Assembly (NCBI RefSeq): GCF_024868665.1
Contig: NC_079894.1
Location: 9,075,737-9,139,736, forward strand
From: Triplophysa rosa
Lineage: Eukaryota; Chordata; Actinopteri; Cypriniformes; Nemacheilidae
Reading direction: 5' to 3'
Length of the DNA stretch: 64,000 bases
Shown: positions 44,279 through 57,606 of the stretch, piece after piece
Layout: each line of letters opens with the position of its first letter
Position numbering within the stretch: position 1 is the stretch's first letter
Program-made: the position numbers and the translations under genes
Notes under the pieces: generated by a model
The model's database searches: none
What the model saw: only the letters and a program-made list of their open reading frames with translations
What the model was told of the DNA's origin: nothing

Positions 44279-45755
44279 CGAGAGGACACCTCTTATATTA
44301 TTTATCAGAGGCTTTTATCCATAGCAACTTACAGCACGTTCCTCTACATTTGTTTATCAGTTCATGTGTTACCTGAAAATGTTGGATTGTTGTGGACAAT
44401 CTTGGATAGAAGACAGATAATTTACATAGTCCATAACCGTCCAATAAACCGGTGCAAAAACAGTTCACAGATTCATTTAGCAAAAATTCCAACTCACAAA
44501 TATCAGTGCAGCATTTTACAAATCGTCACTGTCCTTCCAAAACCCCAGATGTCAAATCCCAGTGACGAGTAATAATGACTCGTCACGGCAAAACAATCAC
44601 GAAATATGATATTTTATTGTGTAGTGAATTTGGCAGCTATATACTGTATTATGTACAGTTATATATCAAAATAGATGCTTTTTGTTAATAGTTCTAGGGA
44701 GCTAACTACTTTTTTAAACTGTCCTTTCAAAGCTTTAAAATTTTTGCTTCCAATAATGCAAGATGCTTGTAGTCACATACTGTAGTATTAGTGTAAAGTG
44801 GTTTTAAGGAAAATAAATTGACAGTATAGAAAAACGGTTAAATATAATTCATAAAAAAAATCAAGAGGCTGGATTAACAGAAGCAATTTTCCAGTAACAG
44901 CTAAACTCCTGCTGATTCCAAAGGGTCTTTTTGGTTAACTGGTGAGAGTAGAGGAGGAGTCCTTACTGGAACTGTGTGTGTTTACGTGTAAGTGCGTCTG
45001 TGTGCTGCACAACATGGGTTCCAGTCAGGAACATGACCTTGCTAGTAGAACAAACCCATTAGTCTATGATGGTAAACACAAACAGCCTGTCAATCAGAGC
45101 AAAGTCGAATGAGTTGAATGAATTGCCATTACCCTTCTGCATTTGTGCATTCGCATGAACGTGGGCGTGAGTGTGGGCAAGCGTTCGGCAGGTGTAAGCT
45201 GTGTGTTTAGCCATCTTTACTTAACTTATGCAAGAAATCAAGGTCTGTCTTGTGTACATCCACCCACACATACACATGCACACAAACACAGTTGACCCAA
45301 TGTACAAGGTACTAAGAGAAATAATTGACCTGACCAACCAAAAGGCAGACAGGAGCTGTGGGGGTTCTTTACATTGACTTCACTGACATCCACTGTGTCC
45401 ATCTTGAACTAATAATTAAGTGATGTCTGTGAAAGTTAAAATAAATGATATAATTGTCTCTATTTAAAAGCTACGGATGAGTGCCTTTACAAAGGAAGAT
45501 TAGGCAACTAGTAATGGAAAAAATATCAAATAGTGCTGAGCAGTTTTTTCCTCAAGGTCTGGCTGTAAATCCAACCCAAACCGGTAATCCCAACGCTGTC
45601 TGATGATGGGAAACAGTTTCCATTGAACATCAGTATGTGCTGAGGTATCACCACAAACGCGCAAGCTCACACAAATAACAAAGTACTATGGTATTTTTGC
45701 GTACCGCCATCCAATATCTCTCTATATCTATATTGAAGCTTCACAGTTATATACA
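44279..45755. other. Upstream intron stretch, no recognised content
   Basis: Lies 5' of the first exon found, probably within a large 5' intron of fndc3b. No exon matching the missing N-terminal residues was seen on the minus strand. Confidence 0.45.
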
Positions 45756-46080
45756 CACTACCGGTCATACATTTAGGATCACTCTTTATTCATTTTTTTC
45801 CACAGTTCAGAATATTAAACCCATCAAAACCACAAAACATCACAAATATAGCTGTGGGAATTATGTTGTGACTAAAAGCATTCAAAATAAATGAACTATG
45901 TTATATTTGAGCATCTTTAGTTTAAAGTAGCCACTCTTTGACTAGAATCGTACACTTCGCATTTTATCTTAGAAGCTTCTTGAGGTTCTAACCTGGCAAG
46001 CTTTTTATACAGTACTGAAGGAATTTCCATCTATGCTGGACTCTTGTTGACTGCTTTTTATTTATTATTTGGTCCAAAGG
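45756..46080 (+). repeat. Tc1-like transposon end fragment (left)
   Basis: It begins CACTACCGGTCATACATTT, then GGATCACTCTTTATTC, GGGAATTATGTTGTGACTAA and AAGCTTCTTGAGGTTCTAAC. I recognise this as a terminal inverted repeat region of a fish Tc1-like family. No transposase follows. Confidence 0.7.
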
Positions 46081-46099
46081 TAGTCAAGTTTCAATCAAT

Positions 46100-47670
46100 C
46101 CATTTATTATGGTATCACAAATGTATTATAACATGAGAAAGTTAGCAAAGCCCAATTCATAGCATGAGTATCTGATACCATCACCAGCCCCCCTCAGCAC
46201 CTGTCAAAGGCATGTCAGACGCACAGCCTTGAAACATAAAGTCTGTGCGTGTCCAGCACATGACTATGCAGAGAGGAAGAGAACAGGCTCTGCTCTTTCA
46301 TGTCAAATACATTATTCATCCCTTCTTTCCTCCGCAGCGGAGCACAGGGAGCACATGTGGGCCTGTGGGAGTTAGTGCTCTTTAATGAAGAGAGCTGCCT
46401 GGAGTCACGGTCAGGCCTGGTGGAGTGTGCAGAGCCCACAGAGGACGTCTTTACGGCCCAAGCTTTGCCTGTATACACTGAGAGCACTCATGTGAAATCT
46501 ACACTTGACAGACACTGCCTGCTTTCTTTGCCCTGCTCTTGAGCACTTCACACCCCAAATCATCTCCTCTTCATGCTGAGCATCTCTGAAGCATGGCCGA
46601 GTTTGAAACTAGATTCTCAATGTATGTATTCTCATGCGCTCGCTGCCACTGAAGTACGCTCCATTTCTGAAGTATCCGCTAACTTTGGTCTGGTTATGGA
46701 GGACGTCATGATAGGTTTCCATATGGAATTTTTTATAAGGTACTTGATAACGTAAGCTTCTGTAGATACTAGATACTTAAGCTATTCTTCACCTTTACTA
46801 CGTGAATCAAACCTGAGCTTATTCTCCATTTACTGCTGTGTCCAGAGGCAGGGACATGGGATACATGAAAAGCGAGGAACGATAATTCAAAACGTAATTA
46901 GAAATTCCAGGACGGCAGGTAGGTTAATCTTCAAAAGAATGTCTAAGCCAGCAAAAAAAAACGCGAGGCACGGGTAAGGCACGGCACACGCATCAGAATG
47001 CCTCGTATCCCCTGTTGTAAGAAACAGATAAACACAACCCAACATGCACCCTGACAAATCTACATGAATATGAGCAGCTTTGGAAGGCTTGTAAGGCTGA
47101 TAACAGGTTTCTAGGTTTTCAGACGGAGTGACAGAGGCTCCTTGTAGCGCTTCCAGAATGCTGGAGAGGGCAGTGGCACTAAGCGCTGTTGTCTTTCCGA
47201 TCTCAGCGCACCTCTTGCCAGCATGCTTCTGGTTCTCTCTCGCCACACAAGAGGCTCCATTCAGGGGCCAGCCACTGAGGCTCCCAGCACAGAGACAGTA
47301 ATATGCACCCAGTTGGCAAACAGACGTGTGTTTGGACAGTCGCTGTAGCCCTCTCCGTTTAGCAAACACCAGCATTCCTGCAGATCCAGAGCCAGTGGGT
47401 GCACACACACAATCGCGATGCTCAAATTCTCACAAAAAAACCCTCCGAACCCAACGGAACCAAAGTACCTTCTACCTGACGACAAGCAACAAGTCTTTGT
47501 TCAACCATGAAAGAACCATCACATCCACCATGCTAAGGGGGCTGCAGGTCTTCACAGGACATCAGGACCCACATTTATCAATATACACCTATATACAGTA
47601 GTGTGTACACCAACACTTCTTCACTGACTCAGAACAAAACAGAGATAAAACAAGAAATAATAGAAAAAAT
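46100..47670. other. Unexplained stretch with a 173-aa minus-strand ORF
   Basis: The longest ORF is 46887-47408 on the minus strand (173 aa). It has no domain, no signal peptide and cysteines scattered without pattern, and is not flanked by convincing splice sites. Probably non-coding. The block is somewhat richer in G+C than its neighbours. Confidence 0.35.
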
Positions 47671-47868
47671 GTGCAACTCAAGAGTAGTTCCCCCAAAAAT
47701 GAAATTCTGTCACAATATACCTTATTTTTGTCATGTTTTTCTACACTAAACCACAAAGCCGAAAAAATATATTTTCTTCAAAACGAAACAAGTGACATAC
47801 TACTTTCCAATTACTATTTTACTGAAATCTAACTTTATATTGTATATATTGACAAACCAAACTATAAT

Positions 47869-47870
<2 letters not shown>

Positions 47871-47906
<36 letters not shown>
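47871..47906. repeat. (GA)n microsatellite
   Basis: Eighteen GA units without interruption. A partial copy of the palindromic TTAA MITE (CCCCCAAAAATGAAATTCTG) lies just before it at 47690. Confidence 0.96.
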
Positions 47907-47909
<3 letters not shown>

Positions 47910-49200
47910 GAAACACGTTTTCTTCCATCTATCTGGAGTGGGAGTATTTTTCCATCCCATATTTCAAAAAGCCAATAAAATCTGGTAACATTTGTTATTT
48001 ATTGAGCGAATGCATACATTTTCCAACAATGAAGTGAATTTTGTGGGTATTTGTTTACTTTCGCTGAAACTCTGTGAAAATCAATATAACTTTTATTACA
48101 TTTCAATGAGCCCCTGTTGGACGTCGAATCTATAAAACCATATTTGATTTGGCACAGTAAAGAGAAAAAATTCGGCCACAGAAATCAAGCTTGTACAAGG
48201 GACTGTAGAAATCCATGTATGAGCCTGAATGTATGAGCCTGAACTATCCATCCTTCCATCCCGCTAGGAGGAATTTGGAGACTGTATTAGGCTTGTATGT
48301 CACTCAGTAGGCTCAAATTATTCAGAAATGCATCTAGTCAGTCAACAACATTTCGATCAGTCAGTCGATGGGTCACTGGTAGAATCAATCAGTCACTTAG
48401 TATTACATCAGTTCATCGGTCTACAGTGTATTCAATCTTCAGATCTGTCATCAAGGGTATATTTATAGGAAGACCAACAAATATATTATGTAGAACACTC
48501 TGAATGCTTTACAAAAATAAGACTACCATAACTGTTAAAACTTGCTCCCCAAAAACCCCTAATATTTTGATTTTGGCATTCAGTATCATAATGGTCCTAC
48601 AAGCCAACTGACCTAATCTTACTGAGCAAGATCAGTTTCAAGCATGCCAACAACCACAACCAAAGATAACCTGGTCAAAAGGTGTTTGTTGTGATTGGAT
48701 GTGAATTTAATGAATTTGAATATAATGACCAACTACAACAGGCCAACAGTTACTGACAAGTTTTTATACAAAAATTCAGTTCAATTCAGTTGATATTCAA
48801 ATGAAGAAAAAATGTATACCTAGGCAAGAGTGAAAATGTATGAGACATTTTTTACTAAGTTCACTAACTCATGTTCGCTGTGTCTTCTCAATCCCGTGTA
48901 GGGTCATAACTATATAGAAACGTCCTTTAACAAGACTGCAATTTTATTTAAATAAACCTTTTCAAATGTCAGAGGTTTCACCATTCTCTACCACAGAATG
49001 CTTTAAACACAACACATAATTTGAGATGGGAAAAAAAATGTCTATGACATTTCAGAAATACGACAAAAGGGATAGAATTCTTCTGTAATTCATGTAAAGT
49101 ATATAAACAGCATAAAAAGTTTTTTAACTTCGTAAAAGTTGCACTGATACATATTTCTTTGGCTTTAATATTTGTATTCTATGGAAACAGTTTTATAAAA

Positions 49201-49314
49201 GCAATAAAGTACTCGAGGCTAGTGCTTTATCATGAATATATCACGGCATGACGCCTAACAACAATATTGTGATATATTCTCGATAAAGCACAGCCTCTCG
49301 TACCTTATTGCTTA
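49201..49314. repeat. Imperfect palindrome, repeat-derived
   Basis: Arms GCAATAAAGTACTCGAGGCT / AGTGCTTTATC and GATAAAGCACAGCCTCTCGT / ACCTTATTGC are inverted copies of about 40 bp around a loop of about 30 bases. The motif AATAAAGCACAGCTATTGAC at 50070 belongs to the same kind of fish repeat. Confidence 0.75.
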
Positions 49315-49373
49315 CTTAAAGCCTTTCCTTCCGCTGGAAAAATAGTCCCTGATTGACTTTGAACAACAACAAA

Positions 49374-49612
49374 AGCTGCGTCACAATTCGAAGGCTGCGT
49401 CCTCCAGAGGTAACATTTGCCGGGCGCATAAGTCATTGAGGTTTATTATTTCAGGTTTTATTTCAGAAAAGCAAGAGTTACATTTCAAGGTAAGAATGAA
49501 ACTACAATGTTCATTTTATAATGTTTTTAACTGACATTAGACAACCTCGATGACTTATGCAATCAACTAATGTGACCTCCGGAGGACACAGCCTTCAAAT
49601 TGAGGCGCAGCT
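49374..49612. mobile_element. MITE with long TIR (GAAGGCTGCGTCCTCC)
   Basis: 239 bp with ends AGCTGCGTCACAATTCGAAG continuing GCTGCGTCCTCCAGAGGT. The inverted right end reads GGACACAGCCTTCAAATTGA then GGCGCAGCT. About 38 bp of paired terminus. Confidence 0.85.
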
Positions 49613-49633
49613 ATGTTTAGTTTAGGTTGCTAA

Positions 49634-50003
49634 AGGGGCTCGCACACCGGATGCGGAAGCACCGCGCAGCGTAGCACCATTGTTTGTAAAAAATGAACAT
49701 ATTGTTTTCTATGAGTGTACACACACCGGCGCCGCTATTCGGTACTACAACTCAGGATGCTGTTCTGAGTCCTGCAGCGCCGCTCGCATAATATAACATT
49801 AAATTAGATGTTATTTGACTGAAATCATCTTTAATGTACACATCGACTTCCCCATAAACTGCTAGATGCATTTATCTGTTTGGGAATAATGGAAAAACAG
49901 CACATTCATACAGAAAACCTCTTGATTCTACCAAGTTAATAACAGTTGTCCTAGACGTGACGTTGCGTGGCTTGGCGCTTCCGCATCCGGTGTGAGACCC
50001 CCT
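49634..50003. mobile_element. PIF/Harbinger-type MITE with TAA duplication
   Basis: 370 bp with ends AGGGGCTCGCACACCGGATG and, inverted, AGGGGGTCTCACACCGGATG, both continuing CGGAAGC. Flanked by TAA on both sides (49631-49633 and 50004-50006). A 3-bp TTA/TAA duplication is typical of PIF/Harbinger. Confidence 0.9.
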
Positions 50004-50106
50004 TAAGGGTGCTGTGCAGTGATGCACAGAATCGTTAGGTGAAACGGTCTTAGCTGTGTTTTGTTGTGAATAAAGCACAGCTATTGACCAATCAGAATCA
50101 AGGACT

Positions 50107-51239
50107 ATAGTTAATGCGCAAACTAATTCAAAAGATTAAAGTCCAAAAGTGGTTCAAAAGTTAAGGATACAACAACATACTTGTATTTTATAAGACTGAG
50201 CCACACAGTGTTGTGCTTACTGACGTGGTTACCAGACAGAACAACTGAAGTCTATGTGGAGCATATTCTCACACAAACACACATTAACACACACTTTCAC
50301 TTACAACATCATTAGAAAACTCTTTTCACATACCACACTGTACTTTAAAAGCTGCTCATCTGTCACATTAGCGGAGTGCAGCTACAACCAGACTCGGGCC
50401 CAATTAAATAGGCCCATAAAAAGAGTATGATATAGCAATCCAGTAAAAAGCCACACACATCATCTCTTCCTGGCAAAACCTCGGGCTCTATTAATCACCA
50501 GCTCCATTAGAATCCCATCAAGTGTATTATAAGACCGATTCATGAGTATCTAGTCCTAACTAAACCAAACCAAGCACCATTCTGCATTATGTGTCTTCGC
50601 TCAGACGTTTTCCTTAGAGCTTTTGGGAACCTGCAGACTCAGCTGCACTGGGTTTAAGGTTTTATCTACTCTGCTACTTTGAGATAATGGGGATAGGAGG
50701 TGGTTATGATTTATAATGATGTGCTTTTGAGGTCTGGCGGCTTTATGCTAAAAAATGAAGCAGGGAGTTTTAGCATCAGCTCACAGAGGTAAAAGATGCA
50801 GTCACAGTGCATATTCAGTCAATGGTAGAAGTGCACACTGCCACAGGGAGGGCAGAGGTCATATCTGGCTTGCTATATCTAAGCTTGCTCGAGTCACCGG
50901 TGCTACATATCTTCTGCACTTATATGTGCTTAAACATCAAAAATCAGAGCTATATTGATCAGTCAAAAGTCTACCAAAGACATAGGGGTCAAAAGATGAT
51001 ATCACTTAATCACTCAAGGGCTTTTGCTACGTGTGAAAGTACATCCGCATTCTCATTCTAGGCACCCTTTACTAACACCATTACCGCCAATCATAATGTG
51101 TCTTACAAGGTGAGTTGTCTTTCGTGCACACGTATCTCCTGGACCAAGGGTTTTCAAGCTTTACGATGCAAAGGGCCCCAAAATATGATCAACCTTTTGT
51201 GGGGACCCCGTCCTAAAATACATATCCATCTGTATGAAA
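50107..51239. other. Upstream stretch, no recognised content
   Basis: No exon or RNA gene. 51140-51210 (GGGTTTTCAAGCTTTACGAT with GGGGACCCC) may be a degraded hAT end. Confidence 0.4.
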
Positions 51240-51446
51240 TGTGAAATGTATACGATTCTAGTCAAAGGGTGGCTATTTTAAAGACGCTAAAATATAACAA
51301 GAGTTCATTTGTTTTTCGATGCTTTTAGTCACCACATAATTCCCACATCTACATTTGTGTTATTTCATGGTTTCGAAACTGTTTATTCTAAACTGTGGAA
51401 AAATATGAATAAAGAGTGATCCTAAACTTTTGAGCGGTAGTATATA
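51240..51446 (-). repeat. Tc1-like transposon end fragment (right)
   Basis: On the minus strand it reads CTACCGCTCAAAAGTTTAGG then ATCACTCTTTATTCATATTT and TTCCACAGTTTAGAATAAAC. This is the same terminus as 45756-46080 in inverted orientation. Confidence 0.75.
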
Positions 51447-53888
51447 AAGACAACATATATTAAATAATTGTCTAGAAGTAATGTTGGATGTATAAAATGT
51501 GTGTTAGAAACAAGTTACCATCACACAAGTTTAACAATAAAAGTTTCATATTAACACAATATTAATGTTCAATATTAACTTGTTGAGTGTCAGTAATCTA
51601 CGTATATGCCATAGGTAGGTAGCAGAAAGTATAAATCACTGTGCAGCCGAAAGTATAAAGCAGAACGTGACACTAATCTAGTTCCCATTAGTGCTGAAAA
51701 CTTCTATTATGCTATTGTTTGGGTGTCTGTGCAAGTATGAACGCATAAAACACATAAAGACTCAGTGCAGTGCATCCCCCTACTTTAAAACGGTGCCTGG
51801 TATTAACGCTTTTATACGATCACAGTTTGATGTGCAGAAACATATACAGTATATTGTACAAGTGATTGGAGCTTTATTCAAATGAGCAGCCATGATGAGT
51901 TGGGACGCAAAGGATGAAAAACATGTTTGGTTCAAAAAGGTTTCTGCAAACATGGTTGAAATTCATCAGTGAAACGTTAGATTCCATCAGAAATCCTTGT
52001 CTACATACAACACACACATACATTTTTTAGGGGGCCATACTGAGATGACGTTCCCTCAGCCCCCCTTCGTGTGGATTCCTGCCTTTGTCCATTTTTTTCT
52101 CTTTAAGACCGTCTCATTTAAATGCACATACACACACAGAGCAGCTGCATACCTCCGGTACATAAACATGTGAAAGTGATGCTCTCTCAAACATGGCTTG
52201 AAGTCATGCCAGAATGTGTGCAGCGAGTGGGCTGTATGTTGGCTGTGCTCCTACATGTCTGTCCTTTTAAACTCCGTCAACTCCAGCTGAATGTGCCGTC
52301 TCCACCCAACTCAGTAGCCAAGTCTCTAATACTCTAATGAGGTTATGCATTCTCTCTTAAAGCTCTTGCTTTGCTCAGAAATACCGTAACAATTGCTGCA
52401 CCAATTTTCACTATTTAATGGTGCTTGCAAGGGCAAGCATGAGTATCATAACTGCTCAGATCCACGTTGAGGTCATGGAACAAATTAGTTTCGCATAACT
52501 ACACCCTAACAACCGTGATAACCACATTTAGAGCACCTTAGCAACCATCCAACAACACCGCAGCATGGCAGTTTCACACAGACAAACATTTTACTCAGAA
52601 AATGCACAAATTTAGTTTCTTCACTCTTTGTCTGTTTATCTTCTTGAACAACCTCACCCACAAGCAGGTCTGACCCTACTGAACGTGACGTGTGCCATTC
52701 CTCCACTATAAAAATAGCACGCTAAAAGTATGCACTCCCATCCTCCTCCCTCAAACCGCTGTAGAGGTATTCGGCCCCGTAAAGCTGAAACCTTGGGAGC
52801 ATGTAAACCTTTGAGAGCATGAGTGCCCTGAGGAGGACAAGTTCTCTCAGTGAAGCCCAGCCCTAGCTCTTCCCTGCCAGCTCAGATTTCTATTAGCCTT
52901 CCCATCGGACCACTCCCCTGTATAGTAGGCCTTTGTGGGAAAGGAAGGCCCCTGAACCGAGTCTGATCCCCCCTGAGAACACACACACCTCTCCTGACTT
53001 ACTAAGGCTTTCTCTATATTTACACCACAGTTTACCCCAAAAAATGCACCACTAAACACAAAACATTTTTTTGTCAAGCACATGCACGTGACTAAAACAC
53101 TGTCAGATTAAAAATGATAGCTATTGTTGGAAAAACACCTGTTTAGGACAATTTTTCGAGGACAGAGAAGAGATCTGCAGCTCAAAAAGATACATCAGCC
53201 TGACGTCTTCTTGGCGTTCGGTCTACTGTTCTGTCAAGGTCGCCTTGCCTGTGAAGGTCGCCTGGGTTCATGTGAAACCATGAAATGATGGTTGCTTTAA
53301 ACGTTCCCTACCATACAGTTCTGCTTTAATGCTACAAAGAAGTTATAGACTATAGAAAGTGTGTGTTTTTGCACTGCAAGGACTATAACACAACAGCAAT
53401 GGAAAAACTGAGTCTCCACAGTTTTGAACACAAGAATGTAACTACACATAATGAATGTCAAATGGTTTCTATTTTTTGCAAAATGGTCTATAATATAAAG
53501 AAATTATAAAATAATGTAATGTAATAAATTAACTCTTTTTCAGTGAATGGAACTATACTTTTTAAATGATGAAATACTGTGTATTCAAAGTTGACAAACA
53601 CTTTTTATTGTTAGATAACTACAAAACCCACTGACAAACATAAAATATGACTAATAATAATTAATTATGGCAAACAAATAAAATAAATACGGAGATATGG
53701 ATTCAGAAGGACAGCAGCAATATAATATGATATAATAACAATAATTTATTAACTGTTTTATAATGTGCATAAACTTTACACTCATATAACAATCCGACAA
53801 TGACTGACCTTGGAGAACTTTCGCTAATAACAGTACGTGATGTTTTCCGTTGAATCTTATTTCCTCTATCAATCCCATCAGTTATTAT
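51447..53888. other. Upstream stretch, no recognised content
   Basis: No gene, RNA or repeat ends identified. Short ORFs have no domain. Confidence 0.45.
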
Positions 53889-53895
53889 TGTATAG

Positions 53896-54140
53896 TAGGG
53901 ATGTAACAATATCAAAATCTCACTGTACGGTGATACCCCGGGTTAAAGTCCGCGGTACGATATTTATTGCAATATTTAAAATGACAAATGATGACTTGGA
54001 AACGTGCCATACGCACCAAAGGTAAAATCTATTATTTTTTCTGACAATCTCCATGTTTCATACAGTCATGTGAGCACAATAATATTGAGACAACTTTTCT
54101 ATTGCGATAACATTATATCGATAATATTGTCACATCCCTA
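53896..54140. mobile_element. hAT-like short element
   Basis: 245 bp with ends TAGGGATGTAACAATAT and ATATTGTCACATCCCTA. The flanks (TTGTATAG, ATATACAG) agree at only five of eight positions, so any duplication has decayed. Related in its ends to 2602-3062. Confidence 0.85.
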
Positions 54141-54189
54141 ATATACAGTATGCAGGTGCCTCGACAACACGGCTCTGTAAACTAATCAT

Positions 54190-55770
54190 AAACTTCATGT
54201 GCGTACACTCATGTGTCTGTGTTGTTTAGATGTTCTGAACGCTTTCATGATGTCTTCATCCGTCCCTGGGAAGAACTGGATGCCTGTGTCAGTGAGTGTG
54301 TGTTTGAGCAGAAGTCTGTGTATATTTCCGTCCGTGTGCGGATGAGCAGGGAGGATCGAAAGAAGACAGCCGGCACATGGGTGGTCCCGCACCCTTCCAG
54401 CACAACTCCTCCAACACAACGTAAACCAACAGGACCTCCGGGCCACGCTGGCCCTTCATCCATCAGCCTGGTACATGCACCACACTAAGAGCTCAGGATC
54501 TCCCAGACTGCGGGAGATATATGAACCTCAGCAGGGCTGCAGAAACACACACTTAAATGTCTTGTAAACACTAAAGCAGAAGCGGGTGACCCAGCTGAGG
54601 CAGACGCCAGATTCAAGAGCAATTTGCAGATTTACACTGACCGACCGACGAAGCTTAATCTCGAACAGCCTTAGTATCTGTCTTTTAAATGACAGTCTAG
54701 TGACTACCTAGAGAAAAAATGGCTTACACCAGCATGTGTTTCAATGCTCAGGTTTGGTCTGAATGGTGACCCAAGATTACTAGTCGACCTGTATGGGCTT
54801 TCTGGATTGGCAAAATTGTGCAAATGACATTTAAATATATAAGAATTACTTGGACTTACTTAAGAACCTTTTATTTATATGTGATTAGTCAGTACGGTAT
54901 ATAAATTATACAGTACAGTTCAATTTCTCATCATGGACAGAACCACCTCTGTAACAAAAGCCAAATAAAAGCAAAGCAAACCAAGCGGGACCAATTATAA
55001 CTGATGCCACAAATTCTCAAATTACGTTATTGTGACGTTTTGCGAACGTTAGGTTGGCATAGTTGGCAAAGCCCATCAACACCAACATCGGGTACTAATG
55101 ACCAATTCACAAAACATGCCGGTAAAGCAGGTCTTTACGGCCTCCTGTACACTCTTCAAGCAAGACTTCCATGTGACCGTCCCTCTGTAGGGTAGCGTGT
55201 ACAGATCCGGTGTCTAATCCATCTCTAGAGTTACAGATTCATCTCCTCTCCATGCCTACAGTCCCAAGTGGTCATCTTTCTCACAGTAACCACAGATGAG
55301 AGCCTCTCCCAATCTCACGCACATCACGGCTGAGATTATGACACGCTGATCTGTGTCAAGTTCTCAGGTGAAATCCGAGAGCACGTTCTGGAAACCCACT
55401 TTTTTGTTGTCATTCCTTTAGGGTGGAGATAAAGCAACGTCGAAAGAACAGACAAACCTAGTTACAAGAATAAAACAACAGGATAAAAAATGCACGTGGA
55501 CTTGTTTTTTGTCCCTCTTCGCGACCTCCTTCTCCAGAAAAACACACATGCGGTGAGCACATTGAGAAGAAACTGCAAAGCTCTGGTGTGGTGGAGCTAT
55601 ATCACATCACCGCTGCTTTGTTTTGGCTATTGACCTACATACTGGGGTGTATGGGAGAGGAAAACTCTGTGGTTGCCATTAAAAAACGAGTGAAAGGGTT
55701 GATGTCTAGTCTACAGTGACGGATAAATCAGCTGGTGCCAGATTATCTAACCGATTCCCACTTAACTGAA
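54190..55770. other. GC-richer unexplained block, then plain sequence
   Basis: 54210-54490 is open in three frames (91, 83 and 72 aa) but none shows a known domain or a good splice context. Treated as non-coding. Confidence 0.35.
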
Positions 55771-55779
55771 AATGCACTA

Positions 55780-56818
55780 CAGGGCTCCAGACTGCGCCTA
55801 AAACGGTCGCATTTGTGACTAAAAATATGGTTACATATTACAAAAACTGGTTACGCAAGCATTTTCCAACGCTCTGTTCTCTGTTTGCGTTTGTTCTACA
55901 CTCTGCGTGCGTGCACCAATGCTCGATGAGGCAGCACCGGAATAAGCGCTCGCAGCTCTCCGCAGAAAACTCCGTAGAATTCCGTGGATTTTAGCGCTTG
56001 TTATTGACAAGTAGACACACACAATGTGAGCGTGTTAGTAGTATGCGCTGTTTGCTGTGATGGATTTGAATGAGCCTGAGAAGTTCAGGGAACGTATTTG
56101 TTATAAGACACATAAGACACCGCCGTATCATTTCAAATCCGTTCACAGCAAGGCGAATTCTCTTAAGTTATAAAATAAAACTTATCTTTACATTGTGTTG
56201 TGAAGATGCAGAAAAGTGTCATTATTACAAACAAAAATCAACATAATAACGTAACAAGCCCTTTCGTAATAATAAAATAAAATATATAGCCTACTTTTTC
56301 TTGCAGTATAATATATAAATATGGTCCTTACATGCACCATTTCTGTTGGTTCAAAAGAATTGAGAGGAATTTGGTCAGGTGTATTCAGAGTTTAATCAGT
56401 CTTAGCAATGATCAATAACACTTCTCTGCCTCTTTTAAATAAGCAGAACCCAATCTGCTGTCATCTGCCTTTAAATGCATAGACAGGCAGTATTTTAAGA
56501 CTATTTGAACACATTTACACATATTTATAACACATATCAAACTATTCTGTGGAATTCTGCAGTTTTCCCAAATTTTAGGGTGGAATTAACAAAAAAGTCC
56601 TGTATGTTCCGTATGACCCTGCTTATGAGGGAAAACAACTTGAAAGAAAAACGTTATGAGCAAAACTTATAAGAGGGAAGATTTACACACAACAGGATAA
56701 CTAAAAGTATTTCTTATTAAGTTCATGTTAAATGGCTCTTAAAAAAATTATTTGGCGCCTGCTTTTTTCCCCTATTGGAGCCAATGGCTCCTTAACTGAT
56801 TTTTTTGTCTGGAGCCCC
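55780..56818. mobile_element. hAT-like element with GGGCTCCAGAC ends
   Basis: About 1.04 kb. Left end AGGGCTCCAGACTGCG, right end GTCTGGAGCCCC. Flanked by GCACTA on both sides (55774-55779 and 56819-56824), a probable remnant of an 8-bp duplication. The interior has no intact ORF. Confidence 0.8.
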
Positions 56819-57079
56819 GCACTAGTTCTTAAAATGGAGCTAGTGCTCGCAGCCGACTATGCTAACACATAACCTGCCCACAAAAAAACACGCTGTATCT
56901 AAATGTTTGTTAATAAGTGTTATTAGTACGGATAAAAACGTGCTACATTGGTGCTTTGGGTGTTTCAGAGTAGAAAACCTTGTAGATAAAGATACCATTT
57001 TTGTTAGTATCAGTCTAGAGACTATGTTACTGTGGTTGTTCAGAAAATCAAGAAACCTACTCTAGTGGTTGACACAACA

Positions 57080-57255
57080 AGGCAGGGGAGAGAGAGAGAG
57101 TGCGAGAGAGAGAAAGTGGGCTTCAGGGACATTGTAAGTGTGGTGAACAAGATGCAGATGTGCTCTCAGGCCTGCTATTGTTATTAGTCTGTTGTTGCTG
57201 ACATTGCTCGTCACTCGGAGAACACCACTATACCCATTCCACATGAGAACGGTGA

Positions 57256-57286
<31 letters not shown>

Positions 57287-57290
57287 AGGA
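57080..57290. repeat. Two (GA)n tracts
   Basis: GAGAGA runs at about 57088-57115 and 57255-57284. The overlapping 160-aa minus ORF (57062-57544) is rich in SLSLSLSL because of them and is not considered a gene. Confidence 0.9.
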
Positions 57291-57606
57291 ACTGAGTGAG
57301 ACAGGACACAGGGCTGAAATAGCAGCATGCCAGACAGAGCAAAGCCTGGGTCAGATTTACTGCTGCACACAATAGCACAAGCACCGAACGCACAACAACT
57401 GCCAACCCCATTGTACTTTTCCTGGCAAAACAGGCACTCTATAAATGTTTCCTGAAAGAAAGTGAGAGCAATCAAGTGAATCAGCAGACAACTAGAGCAG
57501 GACTGAGTTTTGTTCAGTGTCACTGTGACTAGATCTAGAGTCACGTCTCTCTGAGTCTCACCATGTGATCAGCCAACTGTTTACTTTATTGAGGCTCAGT
57601 TAAGGC

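Noticed and set aside
46887..47408. 173-aa minus-strand ORF
   Set aside because: The second-longest ORF in the window, but its composition looks random. It has no domain, no FNDC3B similarity and no supporting splice sites. Kept only as an unexplained block.
47871..47906. CRISPR-like or structured array
   Set aside because: A plain GA microsatellite. No spacer-repeat pattern exists anywhere in the window.
54195..54488. Three overlapping ORFs on both strands
   Set aside because: They are open in several frames at once because of moderate GC content. None matches the missing FNDC3B N-terminus.
57062..57544. 160-aa minus-strand ORF
   Set aside because: Driven by two (GA)n tracts giving repeated Ser-Leu; no protein family.
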